Shown here one piece after another: positions 46,591 through 62,613 of a DNA stretch of 64,000 nt (position 1 is its first letter; every line of letters begins with the position of its first letter). The position numbers and the translations under genes were made by a program. The stretch covers positions 82,022,474-82,086,473 of the forward strand of contig CP154956.1 of the NCBI GenBank assembly GCA_039621445.1, in the 5' to 3' direction. A model generated the notes under the pieces. The model had not been told where the DNA came from, did not search any database, and saw nothing but the letters and a program-made list of their open reading frames with translations. The stretch comes from Euglena gracilis. Lineage: Eukaryota > Euglenida > Euglenophyceae > Euglenales.

Positions 46591-48372
46591 GGGTGGATCA
46601 GTGCGGGTCGAGGGCACACCGCGGGGGTCGATCGGCGCATCGCCGCTGGTATCCGCTGCCCCCGGCGCACCGCGGCGTGGCGGGCTCACGTGTCGGCACG
46701 GATGTGGAGCCAGGCCGTGGTGTCAGTCCACCGTTGATCCTGAGGGGCGGCTGCCAGCGGAGCATATGGCGGCCCCTTCGGACGTCCTGGCTGGCCCCTT
46801 CCGTCCTGCCCTGTCCCGTCCCGGCCTGTCCTGGCCTGTCTTGGCAGTGGTGCTGCGGCACTTCAGGACACTGGCTGGGGGCCGGTTCGTCTTGCAGTGG
46901 GGGGCATTGGCACGCACTGGGTGGGCACATCGTGCGCACCGTGTGGTTTCGATGCCTGGCGTCTTTTTTTTAAAAAAAATGCACAAAAACATGTAAGAAA
47001 TTAATTATTTCTTCGGTGCCAAAACTGAAATTTCATTTTTAGTCAATTTTCGTCGAAAGGCGCACGGGGTGTGAACGGTCTACTCGGAATTTCAATAGCC
47101 ATCAGGGCACCTGCCGAATGAATGCCAACGCCTGTTGCAGACATGAAGTTCATGGTGCATTCAGTTCGACGAAGAACATACGGTATTTTCCCAAGAGAAG
47201 GGTGCCCTCCGCTTCCAGAAATCCTTTTTGCATGAAGCTCCCCCCCTAACACCAGACCAGACGTCAGAGGTAGATTTCACGCTTCTGAAGCCATGTTACC
47301 CATCAATCGAAAGCTCTTCTCAAGGGCTTTTGACAGATGGCCACAGAATTCAGCCATAATGCACAGAGCTCTTATTTTCAGCGATCGTGCATTCCAAAAT
47401 TTGTCTAATCCCAGCGTTCAGGTACCATATAGCATGTCAATTGTACACTCTCCCCGAGGGGATGGGGTGCATCCAATTCGGCTAATAGTTTTTGTCTCCC
47501 ATCAATGTGCCAGAAACGAGAGTGAGGACAAAGTTGACACAGTCAGCAAAGCAAGCAGGAGGTGGTCCAGCCAGCCGGCAATTATTCTTCAGCCAACAGC
47601 CCCCACCCTGGCTGCTGGCTGGGACCATGACAGGGGGGGAGGGGTCGATTTGAAAACTAAGTTGGGCCCAGCAGGAAAAATTTTCGGTCTTAACTGAAGG
47701 ATTTTGAACAAGGGTGGTTGCGATGAATTTTTTTTAAAAAATGGCGATTTTCGAGGATGGGGAGTTAGGGATAGGGTTGTGGTTGCCGTAAAAAAAAAAT
47801 GCTCCACCCTGATGAGTTTGGATATGTGATGGCTTTTGTGATGGCTTCCAGTACAAGTTATGGAAAGAAGAGCAGCGCTTTACTCCACTCTCACTGGACT
47901 CTCGCCCAGTGGGGGGTGGGGGCTCATTTTCAACCAGAACCTTTTTCTAGCCAGCCAGTTGAACCCCTGAGAGCTTTTGAAAAATACCCAGACTAAAGAA
48001 TCAGATCCTCCAATGCCCTCTGATGCTGTCACACAAAAAGGGAAGAACCAGACCCCACATCATCAATATTTACTTCTTAGAAGTTCTTCCACAGCGATGT
48101 GCTGCCCTTTGTTGTACTGCATTGCTGAGCAGGCATGTGGCATTTTGCTGAGATGTGCACCATAATAGTATGTGTGTCACACTGTTCTGGGTCTTTCAGG
48201 GAAGAAGTTCATCTTAAAAGCCTGATTTTGAAAAGTTTGCCTTTCTGAACAGATTTTTTTCATTTTTGCAAGATTTTTTCTGTTTGTGTTTTTTTTTGAA
48301 TTGTTTATTTAGAAGACCATTTAGGAATATCTGGCACATGCAAACTCCAGAAAAGAATTCGTAAAATTTGAG

Positions 48373-48490
48373 TGTATGTATGTGTGCATGTGTGTACGTA
48401 TGTATGTCTGTCTGTATGTCTGTCTGTATGTATGTATGTATGTATGTATGTATGTATGTATGTATGTATGTATGTATGTATGTATGTAGG
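48373..48490 (+). repeat. (TATG)n microsatellite
   Basis: About 25 TATG units with GTCTGTC variants; ITHY/MYVC-type reading frames here are artefacts. Confidence 0.95.
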
Positions 48491-48736
48491 TATGTGCATC
48501 ATGCATGCATGTACGTATGTGTATATATCACATAATATTAATAATTCTGCTAAGAATACCAATAATTTTTGGGGGGAGGACGGCCTCATATGCCCACCCA
48601 CCCATGCGCTGGTGTTCAGCTGGCCAACGGGGGCAGTGAGTAGTCATTGGAGGGTCGTGCCATCTGCGTTTACCCCTGGAAGAGGTTCATTCCCCCCATC
48701 CCCGCCATCTGCATGGAGCCTCTGCTGCCTCTGCAG

Positions 48737-48813
48737 TTGCCAGCACCAACCCTCGTGGTGCGGCCCTCCCGACGTCTGCTGCTGTTCCACTGCCTGGGAG
48801 CCATCAGAGGCAG
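48737..48813 (+). CDS. Candidate internal exon, conventional sites
   Basis: GCCTCTGCAG precedes and GGCAG/GTCAAT follows. Between them LPAPTLVVRPSRRLLLFHCL and GAIRG in GC3-rich codons. Located inside the span of paralogue 2. Not recognised. Confidence 0.35.
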
Positions 48814-49013
48814 GTCAATGGAAGGGGGAGGGGGCCTGGAGGCAAGCTGGGCACGTTTGACCCATATTGTCATTCTCATATATTGTCATTGGCCTGCCAC
48901 CCAGGATATGGCCGCAGACAGGGGGGGGTCCAAACTGGTGGCTTTCCAGCCAAAGCTGGTGAAAGTCTGATGCCATCCACTCGGGATCATCCCCACCCCG
49001 CAGGGGGAGGGAA

Positions 49014-49130
49014 TATGCAAGTTGCATAATCTGCATTTTTTGCACAGTCGAAAATCTTGAAAATTTGCATTTTGCATAGTTTGTATTTTTTCCATAATGA
49101 AGGATTTGTGAAAAGTCGCATTCTTTTTGC
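49014..49130 (+). repeat. Dispersed repeat, copy at 49.0 kb (partner at 63.4 kb)
   Basis: CAAGTTGCATAATCTGCATT ... CATAATGAAGGATTTGTGAA AAGTCGCATT matches 63423-63530 in order and orientation. Confidence 0.65.
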
Positions 49131-49695
49131 ATTTTTTTTGCATGCATTGCCTTTCCGCTCTTGTTCGGCTAATTTGTACACAACTTGCATATTTTTGCAT
49201 TTTTTACATTTGTTTGCATTTTTATGCAATTTTTTTGCATTGCGTATTTTGAGGTGTTTTGTAACCTATTTCCCCTGTCTCCTTCCCATCTGGAACGTTG
49301 CCGCCTAATGGCCAATAACAGGAGTTGAAGATTGCCACCGAATCTGAAAGTTGCCAACCCCCAATGGCCTGTCAGGTGACAAATCCCCTTAGGGGGAATT
49401 GAAGACCCCACACACATACCCCTCCCCAGACACTTGGACCCCCTCGTCCCTACACGCAAACTTTGTCCAATGAAGTTGGCCTTCGGCCTTAACACAGGAC
49501 CTCGGCCCCTATTTTGAATATTTTGGGCCTATTTTGCGCACGGCCCGCCAAAACTCTCAAATTTGCCCCACCCCCCCAAGGTTGGCCCCCTGTCTTTACC
49601 TTCAATCCTGGCCCAGGCCAAGCCCCCCCCCAGGGGGGTAGCTATGTTTCCAGGGGGTAGCCATATGGCCGGGGCTCCACGCACCACCAGGACCG

Positions 49696-49756
49696 ATGGC
49701 TGCTCGCCGTCCGCTGCCCCTGTACCACTCCCCATCGTCCCCCGTCCCCCCCAGCC
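49696..49756 (+). CDS. Exon D of an unknown gene, before paralogue 3
   Basis: From at least 49696 it reads MAARRPLPLYHSPSSPVPPS in GC3-rich codons. The 5' border is unknown (CACCAG ends at 49690). The 3' border is set by a terminal stem with exon E, which rebuilds the CGC codon as SRQRDKQ. Probably part of the 3' half of paralogue 2, because a new paralogue starts at 50.7 kb. Confidence 0.5.
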
Positions 49757-49837
49757 AGCGCTGAACGGGAGTCTTGGCACCCCCCAGGGGTCGGGTGGGG
49801 GAGGAGAGTCGACCCCCCCCCTCCCGCTCAGCCCTGC
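49757..49837 (+). other. Short nonconventional intron of 81 bases
   Basis: GCTGAACGGGAG (49760-49771) pairs with CTCCCGCTCAGC (49821-49832) at 11 of 12 positions. Exactly three bases (AGC) precede and five bases (CCTGC) follow the stem. Ends are AG...GC, not GT-AG. Confidence 0.5.
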
Positions 49838-49915
49838 GCCAGCGGGACAAGCAACCCCGTGACCTGCGACTGAGCCCCTTCCCGCTCACCCTCCACAGCG
49901 CCGACCACCGCCTGC
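49838..49915 (+). CDS. Exon E, continues exon D
   Basis: Reads RQRDKQPRDLRLSPFPLTLH then SADHRLPP, with strong GC3 bias. The 3' border is unclear because the frame runs into a C run. A patch at 32480-32560 (ALMRLRPSTAPHSIHCTL) is weakly similar. Confidence 0.45.
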
Positions 49916-50034
49916 CACCCCCCCCCCCACACCCCCACGCCACCGTGGGGCGTTGGGGAGCTTGGGACCGCTCCCGCCTTGTGTGTTCGGATGTGGGGTT
50001 GAGCCCACTATGCCCCCGCGTTGTTTGCCTGCAG

Positions 50035-50176
50035 CGCCATGGCGTTCTCCAGCGCAACTGCCATTGACGCGTCTGGGGTTCGGTGTGACAAGGGCGCCTG
50101 GGCTTTGGTGGGGGCGTTCCCCCCAGCCCAGAATGGGGCCAGCCTGTCAAGGAGGTCAGGACCAACCAGGGAGTAA
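50035..50176 (+). CDS. Exon F, candidate last exon
   Basis: TTTGCCTGCAG precedes. The frame reads MAFSSATAIDASGVRCDKGA (ATG at 50039), then WALVGAFPPAQNGASLSRRS and ends at TAA 50174-50176. It lies after exon E and 0.5 kb before the next gene's acceptor-like site, so it fits a terminal exon. Not recognised. Confidence 0.4.
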
Positions 50177-50677
50177 CCAGGGGCCCCCAAGAGGTTAATT
50201 GTTTTTTGGAGGTTCCCCACTCCAGAAAGTTTTAGACTTTTGATTTTGAGCCTGTTCTGGGGTTTGTTCAGTCAATTTTCGCCTAAAAAAGTGCTCAAAT
50301 TTGCATTTTGGTCGATTTCGTGGAAGGGTTTTTATTTGGCTCGCTGCATTGCGCCGGGCCAATAAATACGGTCTTATTGGTCTGCCGTGTTTTGGTGGAT
50401 TGGGGAGGCAAGGTTGGGGGCAAGCGTCGGAGGGCGGGTGGCAAGCATCGGTGAGCCTTTTTGTTCTCCACCGCAATTGCCTCCCGAAGCGGCGAACTGG
50501 CGACCCCCCCCCCTCTTGCTGATCATTGGCTTGCAGGTCAGTGGTCGCCTCAGGGGGGGAAGGTATTCAAGAGGTCGTGGAAGAATGTTGTTGACAGGGA
50601 CACAACCCCATCAGCCAAACACTCCGTGAGTGTGCGCCGTTTCCGCCGCAGAATCCCGACCTTTTTTTTTGTGCCAC

Positions 50678-50679
50678 AG
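50678..50679 (+). promoter_or_regulatory. Candidate spliced-leader acceptor, paralogue 3
   Basis: A run of ten pyrimidines then GTGCCACAG, 25 bases before the ATG at 50705. Confidence 0.4.
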
Positions 50680-50704
50680 GTTTCCCGCCAACTCACTCTC
50701 CACA

Positions 50705-50824
50705 ATGGCCACCTCCCCAGTTCACGCCCACGGCCAGCGCCCCGGCCTGAACAACCCCTTCGGCCCCGGCATCGAGGGCAACCTCTTCTCCCGCCCCGGC
50801 CCCAAGGCCATCCCCCAACCCCGC
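50705..50824 (+). CDS. NPF-motif paralogue 3, exon A
   Basis: Reads MATSPVHAHGQRPGLNNPFG, PGIEGNLFSRPGPKAIPQPR (40 codons). It shares MATSPVHAH and NNPFGPGxEGNLFSRPG with paralogue 2. The terminal stem puts the cut exactly at a codon border (CCCCGC/GCC), giving PQPR joined to GNNPFGPG. Confidence 0.65.
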
Positions 50825-51474
50825 GCCCCGGGGACTGCCCCGCCCACAGGGCCGTCCGGCTGCTCCCGTGTCTGTCACCCCTCGTCGTGTGTGCCAGAAA
50901 ACCCCCCACTTCTGGCACCCCCTACAAACCCCACCCCCTCCGACCCCCAACCCCCCCCCCCCGAGAGGGTGAGGTGAGTGCCGACCCCCCCAGGTCTTTT
51001 AAAAAAAACCCTTCTGCCCCTCCCACCCAAAACTACAGGAAGCTGTGATGCCGGCTTTACTATTCTCGGGCCGATAGATTCATTTGACGCATCGTGAAAC
51101 CCGGTCGGATACAAAGAGGGTGTCAGGAACCCCCCTTGTAGGGGGTCCAACCCCCCCACCCCCAGACAGGAAGGGGGTCCGACCTCCCACCTGTATATCG
51201 AACCCTGCCCCCGAGAGAAGCCGTTTCTTTTAAGCTGGTGGCGGTGGGGTTGGGCTGAGTGGGTACCCCCCGGAGGCGGGGTTTTCCTCTATTTTTTCGG
51301 TGCGAAACGCCAAAAAAAATTTGGCCCCAAATCGAACCCCCCCCCAAAAGTGGGTCCCCCCAAACCCCTCCCTTGGCCCCCAGGTAGTGGGTCGGTGGGT
51401 CGGCACCCAAAAAAAATCTTGTACCAGGGGGTCATGGTCTAAGTGGATCCATGGGAAGGCAGCCCCCGGGCGAC
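50825..51474 (+). other. Nonconventional intron A-B of paralogue 3
   Basis: CCGGGGACTGCC (50828-50839) pairs with GGCAGCCCCCGG (51458-51469) at 11 of 12 positions. Exactly three bases (GCC) precede and five (GCGAC) follow. 650 bases long. Confidence 0.65.
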
Positions 51475-51579
51475 GGCAACAACCCCTTCGGCCCAGGCCG
51501 CCCCGACAGCCCCTTCCTGACCCTGCCATTTGGCTCGCCCCCAACGACCTCCCCCCAGCGCCGCAACAGTGCCCAGCCC
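51475..51579 (+). CDS. NPF-motif paralogue 3, exon B
   Basis: Reads GNNPFGPGRPDSPFLTLPFG, SPPTTSPQRRNSAQP. The 3' border is placed after the S-A-Q-P shared with paralogue 2. Confidence 0.6.
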
Positions 51580-52601
51580 CCGGGGCACGGTTGGGCCACG
51601 CTTGGGACAAACAGCAGGCTTTGGTTTCCATCCGCTGCCCCCCCCCCTCGACGTGCATCATTGAACGCATCGTGTGCATTGCATATGTTGATATTTTGAG
51701 TGCTCAGCAGTGGAAGCGACCCATGTGCTCTTCCAAACCTGCTCTGGGCATGTTTTTTTTTTGTTTGCAGATTCTCAGAAGAAGGCCCCCAACAGCCGGG
51801 GGCCAAGGTTCGATGGCCAGGGGGGAGGGGAGGAGCTGGGGGAAGGTCACAGCAGAAAGTGAAATGACCCTCAAGGGGTCGTTCTTTGCAACCATTCTGT
51901 ATGTTTTCTGTCCAGTAAAACCCCCCCAAATCTCAGCCACCCGGCTTTATATTTGGACAGGATTTCAAGACCCTCAGTGGGGGCTTTTTATTTGGCGGGG
52001 GGCTTTAAATTAGGGGAGAAGATTAAAATTTTTCGGGTGGCCTCTATGATCTTCGGTGGACCACGCAAACAGTCCTAAAATTTGAACTGGCAGCCCTTTT
52101 CCGACCCATTTTTGACCCATTTTGACCCCCCCCCAAACCCCCCCCAAATATAAAGCCCCCCCCCAGACGCTGGTGTCATTCAGGAAAAAAATAGAAAAAA
52201 TTTGGGTGGATACAACATTTTTTTTCTTCACCAGAGATGCTTCATTTTGGAAAATAATTGCACATTTCTTCGAAAAATAAGAGGTACACAACAAAAATTT
52301 GGCATAAAATTGGTATTTGGCCACAATTGAAGGCCACAGTTTTGGGGTGCATTCTTGCAGTTTCAACATTTTTGGTACCCGGTTCCCAGTCCGTCGGTAC
52401 CCAGTCGGGCTTGTTTCCAACCAGGGGACCCCTGCTTTTGGAGCCAACATGTCCTCCCCCAGGACAGTGAGCTGGGGAGGGCGTAGGTGGAAAAATATTG
52501 TGCAAAGACATTTTTTTGGCGGGATGTGTGTATTTCTGGTGGGAAAGCAAACACCCTCATTTCTGATTCCATTTGATGTCATTGAAGTTTGGGTTGTTGA
52601 A

Positions 52602-52640
52602 TTACCCCCCCCCCCGCCGTCCAAGACACACCGTGTCGTT

Positions 52641-52677
<37 letters not shown>

Positions 52678-52788
52678 GGCACTTTTCTGGAACACCACTT
52701 GAGAGTTTTCGTTGAATGACCGTGTCGTTGACACCCCCCCCTCTGTGTCAACGACACATGGACATTGGTCTTGGACAGCGGGAGGTAA
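52602..52788 (+). mobile_element. MITE copy 2, the most complete GTGTCGTTGACAC element
   Basis: TTACC, a C run, CCGTCCAAGAC (52617-52627) and GTGTCGTTGACAC (52633-52645) are inverted at the right as GTGTCAACGACAC (52745-52757), GTCTTGGAC (52768-52776) and GGAGGTAA. A further GTGTCGTTGACAC lies at 52722. A CA tract starts at the left motif. Confidence 0.75.
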
Positions 52789-53769
52789 TGCCACCGTCAA
52801 CATTTGTCTCTTTCAGGTCGTTTGGAAGCAAGCTGCCCACCTACGTCAGTCACCCCTGGGGCTGCCCTGACACTGCACAGGACCCTTTGTGATCAACGTC
52901 CGGAACCGTTGCATCGGTGGTGCCACCCACCCGCGAATTTCTGTGTCCATGTGTGTCGATGTGCATTGTTGTGTTTGTTTGCTTGTGTGCGCTTTGTGTG
53001 TGACCATGGCCGGGGTGATTTGGGCGCCCCCAAGGGTTGTTCTGTGGGTGGAATGAACCCCCCCCCCTGTCTTAGGCTTTGCTGAAGCCCACCATAAACA
53101 TTTTTTCGACTGCATTTTCCTTGGGAACAATTTTTGCGAAGCATCTTGATGTGGTTTTTTTTGCAATATGCAACGGTATTTTCTCAGAAGATCACATAAC
53201 AAGTTATGGGCGTTAATTTGGGGGCTGTTTCTCTTTTTTTAACGCGCCCAAATATCTTCAGATTATGGGTCGGTTCTCATCTACAAGAAACCGACCCGAA
53301 CGCCTTTTTTCCACGTTGTCTCCCCCCTGTCTGAGCATTACCCCCCTCTCTCCTGCTCCACGCCCTCTTTTCCAGCGCTTACCAAACACCCCCCCCCCCG
53401 GGAATTTGTCATGCCCCAGAACCTCTCAGAGTCCCACCAGGGAAGCTGCTTGGGCCAACCTCTCAGATGGCAGCTTCCCAGGTCGGGGGACTGGCACCAT
53501 CGCGTCCCGTCTTCCACTGGGGGAAGTGTGGGTTTCCCTCTTCAGTTCAGGACACACAAATCTGCTCCCCCCTCAGTCTCTGTGGGCCCTCTCCCCGTCT
53601 CCCGTGGTCCAGCGCTGTGGCCACCGCCCACAACACCATCAATGGATTCTGCTGCCCACGCGGCACCACCGGGGCTGGACAAAGTGGTGCAGCTCCCCCG
53701 ACTCTTTTGCGCCATTTGCCCCCCTCCCACTGCCTGGAAAAAGATTGTTTTCAGGTGCTCCGCCGGGAA

Positions 53770-53975
53770 AGGCACGTCAAAAAACATCCTTTGGGGCAAA
53801 AAAAGATATTTGATTTTTCGACTTTTTTGACCCGGAAATGACCCAAACTGCATGGGTTTCGGGCTTAAAAAAAAACGGGGGCCGGGGGGGGGGTCGAAAA
53901 CGCCCATTTTCGACTGGAAAACAATTTTCCGGGTCCGCGAGGCCAAAAAACATCGCTTCGGGCAAAAAAAAATCC
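53770..53975 (+). repeat. Dispersed repeat, partner at 59.28-59.43 kb
   Basis: GGTCGAAAACGCCCATTTTC, TTTTTGACCCGGAAATGACC and AAAAACATCGCTTCGGGC blocks recur at 59286-59430 (the second and third in swapped order), inside an RPT3 intron. Confidence 0.55.
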
Positions 53976-56900
53976 GATTTTTATTTAGAATATAATTTGC
54001 ATTGGTTTCATGCTTTGGCCTCATCGGTGGATGGGTGTAATAATTGACCAAGACGGCGGTGTAACCTCTCTCCTGTGTTATTTTCCAAAATTGTCCCACC
54101 GTCACAGTATTAATGGCTGAGGCCAAGTGTTTCCAAACACATCATAGGTGTTACACACATCAGGAACAAGGTTTGTGTATCTCAAGGTTAACAAAAGAAG
54201 GTTCAGATGGAAGCCTAAACATAGGGCTCTAACCACAAACACAAAAGTTCGTCGACCATGGAGGTTGAGCAAGGTCAGAATGAACCAATCCAATGCCTTT
54301 CCTTGTCCATCCCCGCCGGTCGCCAACCCCCAAGACCTTTAGTGTGCCATGCCCCTCCACCCATCCATCCCCTTCTTGTCCCGTCAGTCGTCGGGTTGTG
54401 ACCGCGCGGATGTGTGTCCAGTTCGCCCCTCCTGGGCAACGGTGGAGGTCCGGCCAGCGCCAGCGGTGCGTGGCCGGCCCAAGGGGGGGATGCAAACACG
54501 TTTGTGTGTGTGTGTGTGTGTTTTTGATTTCGGCAAAATTTGCGGGTTTTGTTGCTTTTTTTGTTGTTTTTTTGCTTTTTTCCCTGGTTTTTCCCGGTTT
54601 ATGCATTTGCCGAGGGTCCATGTTGAATCCCCCCTCGTAAGCTCAAGTCGGCATCCAGGGGTGGCTTTTTGCAGCTTTCATGGAGGGGGCTGCTTTGTTG
54701 GTTCTGTGGGCACACACCTGCTTGTTGTCTGTCAAACAAACACCTGCCTCTGGTCCCACCTGGGTATCAGGTGGGACACCAGCCCCCCGGCTTTCAACCC
54801 CCCCCCCCCAATGACCTGGCGGAGTGCCAAATTATTGGAACCATCCTTTCGGCCTTCCCCCCCCCTGCCAGGTTACTTGGGCTCTTTTTTTTTTTTTAGC
54901 GTCGTAAGGTGCTTTCACATTAAAATGGAGGTGCCAAGTTACTGGAGCCATCTTTTTTTGCCTGGCACCCCACCAAGTTATTTGGTCACTGCCAAGGTGC
55001 CGCCAGGTTGTTTGGGGGGGGGGGGCGGGTTTACATCAAACCCTGGTTGACCCTCCTCTTTCTCCTTGTGTGCAAACCCCCCAGTTGACCTCCTGCTTTG
55101 ACTGATCTTGGCAGCCCCCCATTCTTTGCCTTTTTTGGGGCCATGTTGTCGAGAAACTGCCTTCAGACAGGAAACCATTTTCATCTTCCAACCTCATTTC
55201 CTTGTCCTCGCAGGACCAGTCATCATCCTCGGCGCTCAAGATCTGCACTCTGATCCAACTCCTGTTCCCAGCCCCCCCCCCCAAAGCCCTCATATTCCCA
55301 CCCACTCACACCAGAATAGCAAACGTCTTTTGGGGAGTCCGTGACAGATCGGTGCACACTCCTTTGTTGCACCAAAGGTTTGTCGGAAGCTGGGCCTTCT
55401 CCCGGCCCCTGGGCACGAGGCTCCTTCCGATGGGTCCACCGTGCCAGTTTTAGTACGGCCGGCGCTGCCTTCGTTCCCACTCTTTCCGGTCTGATTGTTT
55501 CCCAAGCTCGCCATCGCAGTCTGTCTGTGCTCCACTGTCTGCCTCTGCCCCCGCTGCTTTCTGACTGCATTGTCGTGTGACTTTTTTCCAGGCTTCCACC
55601 AATCGCCTATGACTCCAAAGCCAAAACGTGGTTATGGTGTAAAGATTCTTTTTCATTTTTCTCGCAATCTAAAGTCATGTACTATGAAGTCCTCAATGCA
55701 TGCAGAAGTTTGCAGACAAAAAGTTCCTCTGTGCATTTGTGTCCCCCTGGATGGATGCCCATGTCTTTTTGCCTGGATGCGCACCTGCGCAGCCACGGCG
55801 CGATTCATTCATGCAAACCCGCATAGATTGATGCTGTTCCGAAATGCAGAAGCAAAGCATGCTGGCTGAACCCTGAACTCGACTGCTGTGCCTCCTCCTC
55901 CCTGTATCATACTTTGACTGCTTTGCAGCACGCATTCCCTCGGTGCTCGCATTTCGAGCCTTTTCTTCTCCCTTGGTTTCAAGGACAACAATTCCCACCA
56001 GGATTCTACAGTCAGAGGGAAACCCCCCATATCAGCAACCCCTCGCTCTGAACAATCCCCCAAACATCAATTTTTGACCAGTTTATTGTCCGACACCCAA
56101 ATATCAGCAATGCTGAATATAAGCAACTTTTGACTGGACGTTGTGGAGGAATATTCATTAAAATGACATTGGAACAGCAAACAAAGAAGTTCCAAATGTC
56201 AGCAACTGCTGGGGCAGGAACCCAAATATAAGCAGCTTTGCTTATATTTGGGGGGATTGACATGGGGGGGGGGTCCACATAGAATGCCCTGAACATTTTG
56301 AGGATTGATGTATCAATTATATTTGCAGAAATGTTTCATAATTGCAGAATTTTGAAGATTCTTGGGGATATTGGACAATTCCACAGAGGGGGAGTTGACT
56401 CCCTTCCCCCAGGGCTGTATGAGAGTCACCGAACCCCTATGGGTGGTGAGTGGGGGGGGGGGGACCCACCCCATCCTGGGGGGAGGGGGTACGACCCCTC
56501 ACCACCTTCCCGTTCTTGGTACCAATGATGTGTCAAATTTGTCTTTTTTTTTCAACAAAGGAATATTTCCTTGTGCAGTTTCATGGTTGTTGGGGGTGGT
56601 CTTCCCCCAACCCCCAAATATTTAAATGAAAACATACAAAAACCCCCCATTGTAAAAACCTGCCGGGGGGTCTTAAAATATAACCCCCTCTGGAGAAAGG
56701 CTGACAGGCGCCGTGCGAGCGGCACGAGGCGGAGCTGCGAAATATGTATTTTGTGCAATGCAAAGCAAGATCGAGGATGCCTCAACCACTCTGTGAACCC
56801 CCCTCAGGGCCTTGAAAATTCCGCCCAAATATCAAACAGGGTGGTTTTATATTATTATATTATTATATTATGTTATTATTGGGGGGGGTGCTCCCCCCAA

Positions 56901-58065
56901 TAATAAGGGCCAGGGAAGTCCTTAAGGGACAGGAAAGTTGTTTTTTTTTAATTTCCTTAAGGACCGCCCCCCCCCTTTCGGCCAAAGGGCCGGCCAAGGG
57001 CCAGACTGGGACTTGAACAGGGGCAAAAATTAAACAGCTGGAAAACACAGTTTTTGATGATTTGGGTGGATGGACGATGGTCCAAGGGCGCCAGGAATCA
57101 ATTTTTTTTCCTGATGTCGAACTGTTCTCGCTGAAGAAAAAAAATGCCAAGATTTCTTGCCCAATTTCCGGTATATTTTTCACTGAGCGTGCTGGGACAG
57201 CGGATTTTTTAATTATTTGCTTAAGGAACGCCCTGGAAAGGGCTCGTGCAGCCGTTGGCCTCTAAGTGAGCGAAGGACCGACCCTGGGGGGGGGGGGGTA
57301 CCCGGGACCCCCCCCCAAAAAGGGTCAATTTTTTTTGCCATTTTTTTTCCACAAATTGCCCAAAATGGCACTTTTGGTCGATTTGGGGGGTCAAAAATTT
57401 TCGGTCACCCTGACCGCGCCACTGTTTAGGTGGGGGGGGGGTGTCCCCCCCCCCCCCGGCCCCCCCCCCTCCTGGCCCACAGGGGGGGGGGGTCCGGCCC
57501 ACCCCCCCCTCCTCTCCTTATATCGAACCCTGCCCCAGGCCTACTTTTTGGGTCCGTTGCTGAAAATCCCAAGGGGGTCTTATTGTTGTGGGGTCTACTT
57601 TTTGGGTTTTTGCAAAGAAAATTAGGCAAAAAAACGTTCTCATGGGAGGGTCCAAAAATAGGTCCATAGGTGTCATGGCTTTAGGTTGGGGGGGTCCCCC
57701 TGACCGGAGCGGTAGGGACCCGCCCTGGTTATCAGGACAGCCCCCAAAAAGGTTAAATTTGTCCTTCCAAGCTTGATGCCAAAAACTTTTCGGCAACGTT
57801 GACAATGATTTGCTCAAACGGTGCCCAAAGTCGCCTTTTGGGTCACGTTTGGGGTGTGTCAGCTTTTCGGCCTGGCATTTTTTGCACAGGGCCACAAATG
57901 GTCTATTTTAGCCATGCCACTGTTTAGATGGGGTGGGGGTGCCCCCCCTCCCTCTGACCAGAGGGGGAGACTGGACCACGCCCCACCACCTTTATATCCC
58001 CTGGGGGGTTCGAGAGTGGGTGGGTGGGTTCAGGCCCCGGGGTCCCCAAGTGAGTCCATGCCCGG

Positions 58066-62613
<4,548 letters not shown>

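Larger units (their letters stand above)
41511..48736. other. Long stretch, mostly non-coding repeats
   Basis: AT-rich and C/G-run sequence with short GCATTTTT-rich blocks (42.5-42.8 kb). GC-rich patches at 43.1-43.3, 44.6-44.75, 45.65-45.8 and 46.4-46.95 kb have open frames but no splice evidence. 47043-47252 (minus) and 47293-47697 (plus) are open with protein-like composition but unrecognised. TATG tract at 48373-48490. Confidence 0.35.
51580..58065. other. Presumed 3' part of paralogue 3 and intergenic DNA
   Basis: Weak exon candidates: 52817-52892 (after CTCTTTCAG, SFGSKLPTYVSHPWGCPDTA to a TGA) and 53642-53710 (MDSAAHAAPPGLDKVVQLPR). Other content is repeats: the MITE at 52.6 kb, a CCAAATATAAGC/GCTTATATTTGG hairpin near 56.23 kb, and (GT)n at 54.50 kb. 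The expected N-terminal exons of RPT3 were not found. Confidence 0.35.

Noticed and set aside
48305-48601. Tyr/Thr/His-rich and Cys/Val-rich proteins
   Set aside because: Translations of the TATG microsatellite.
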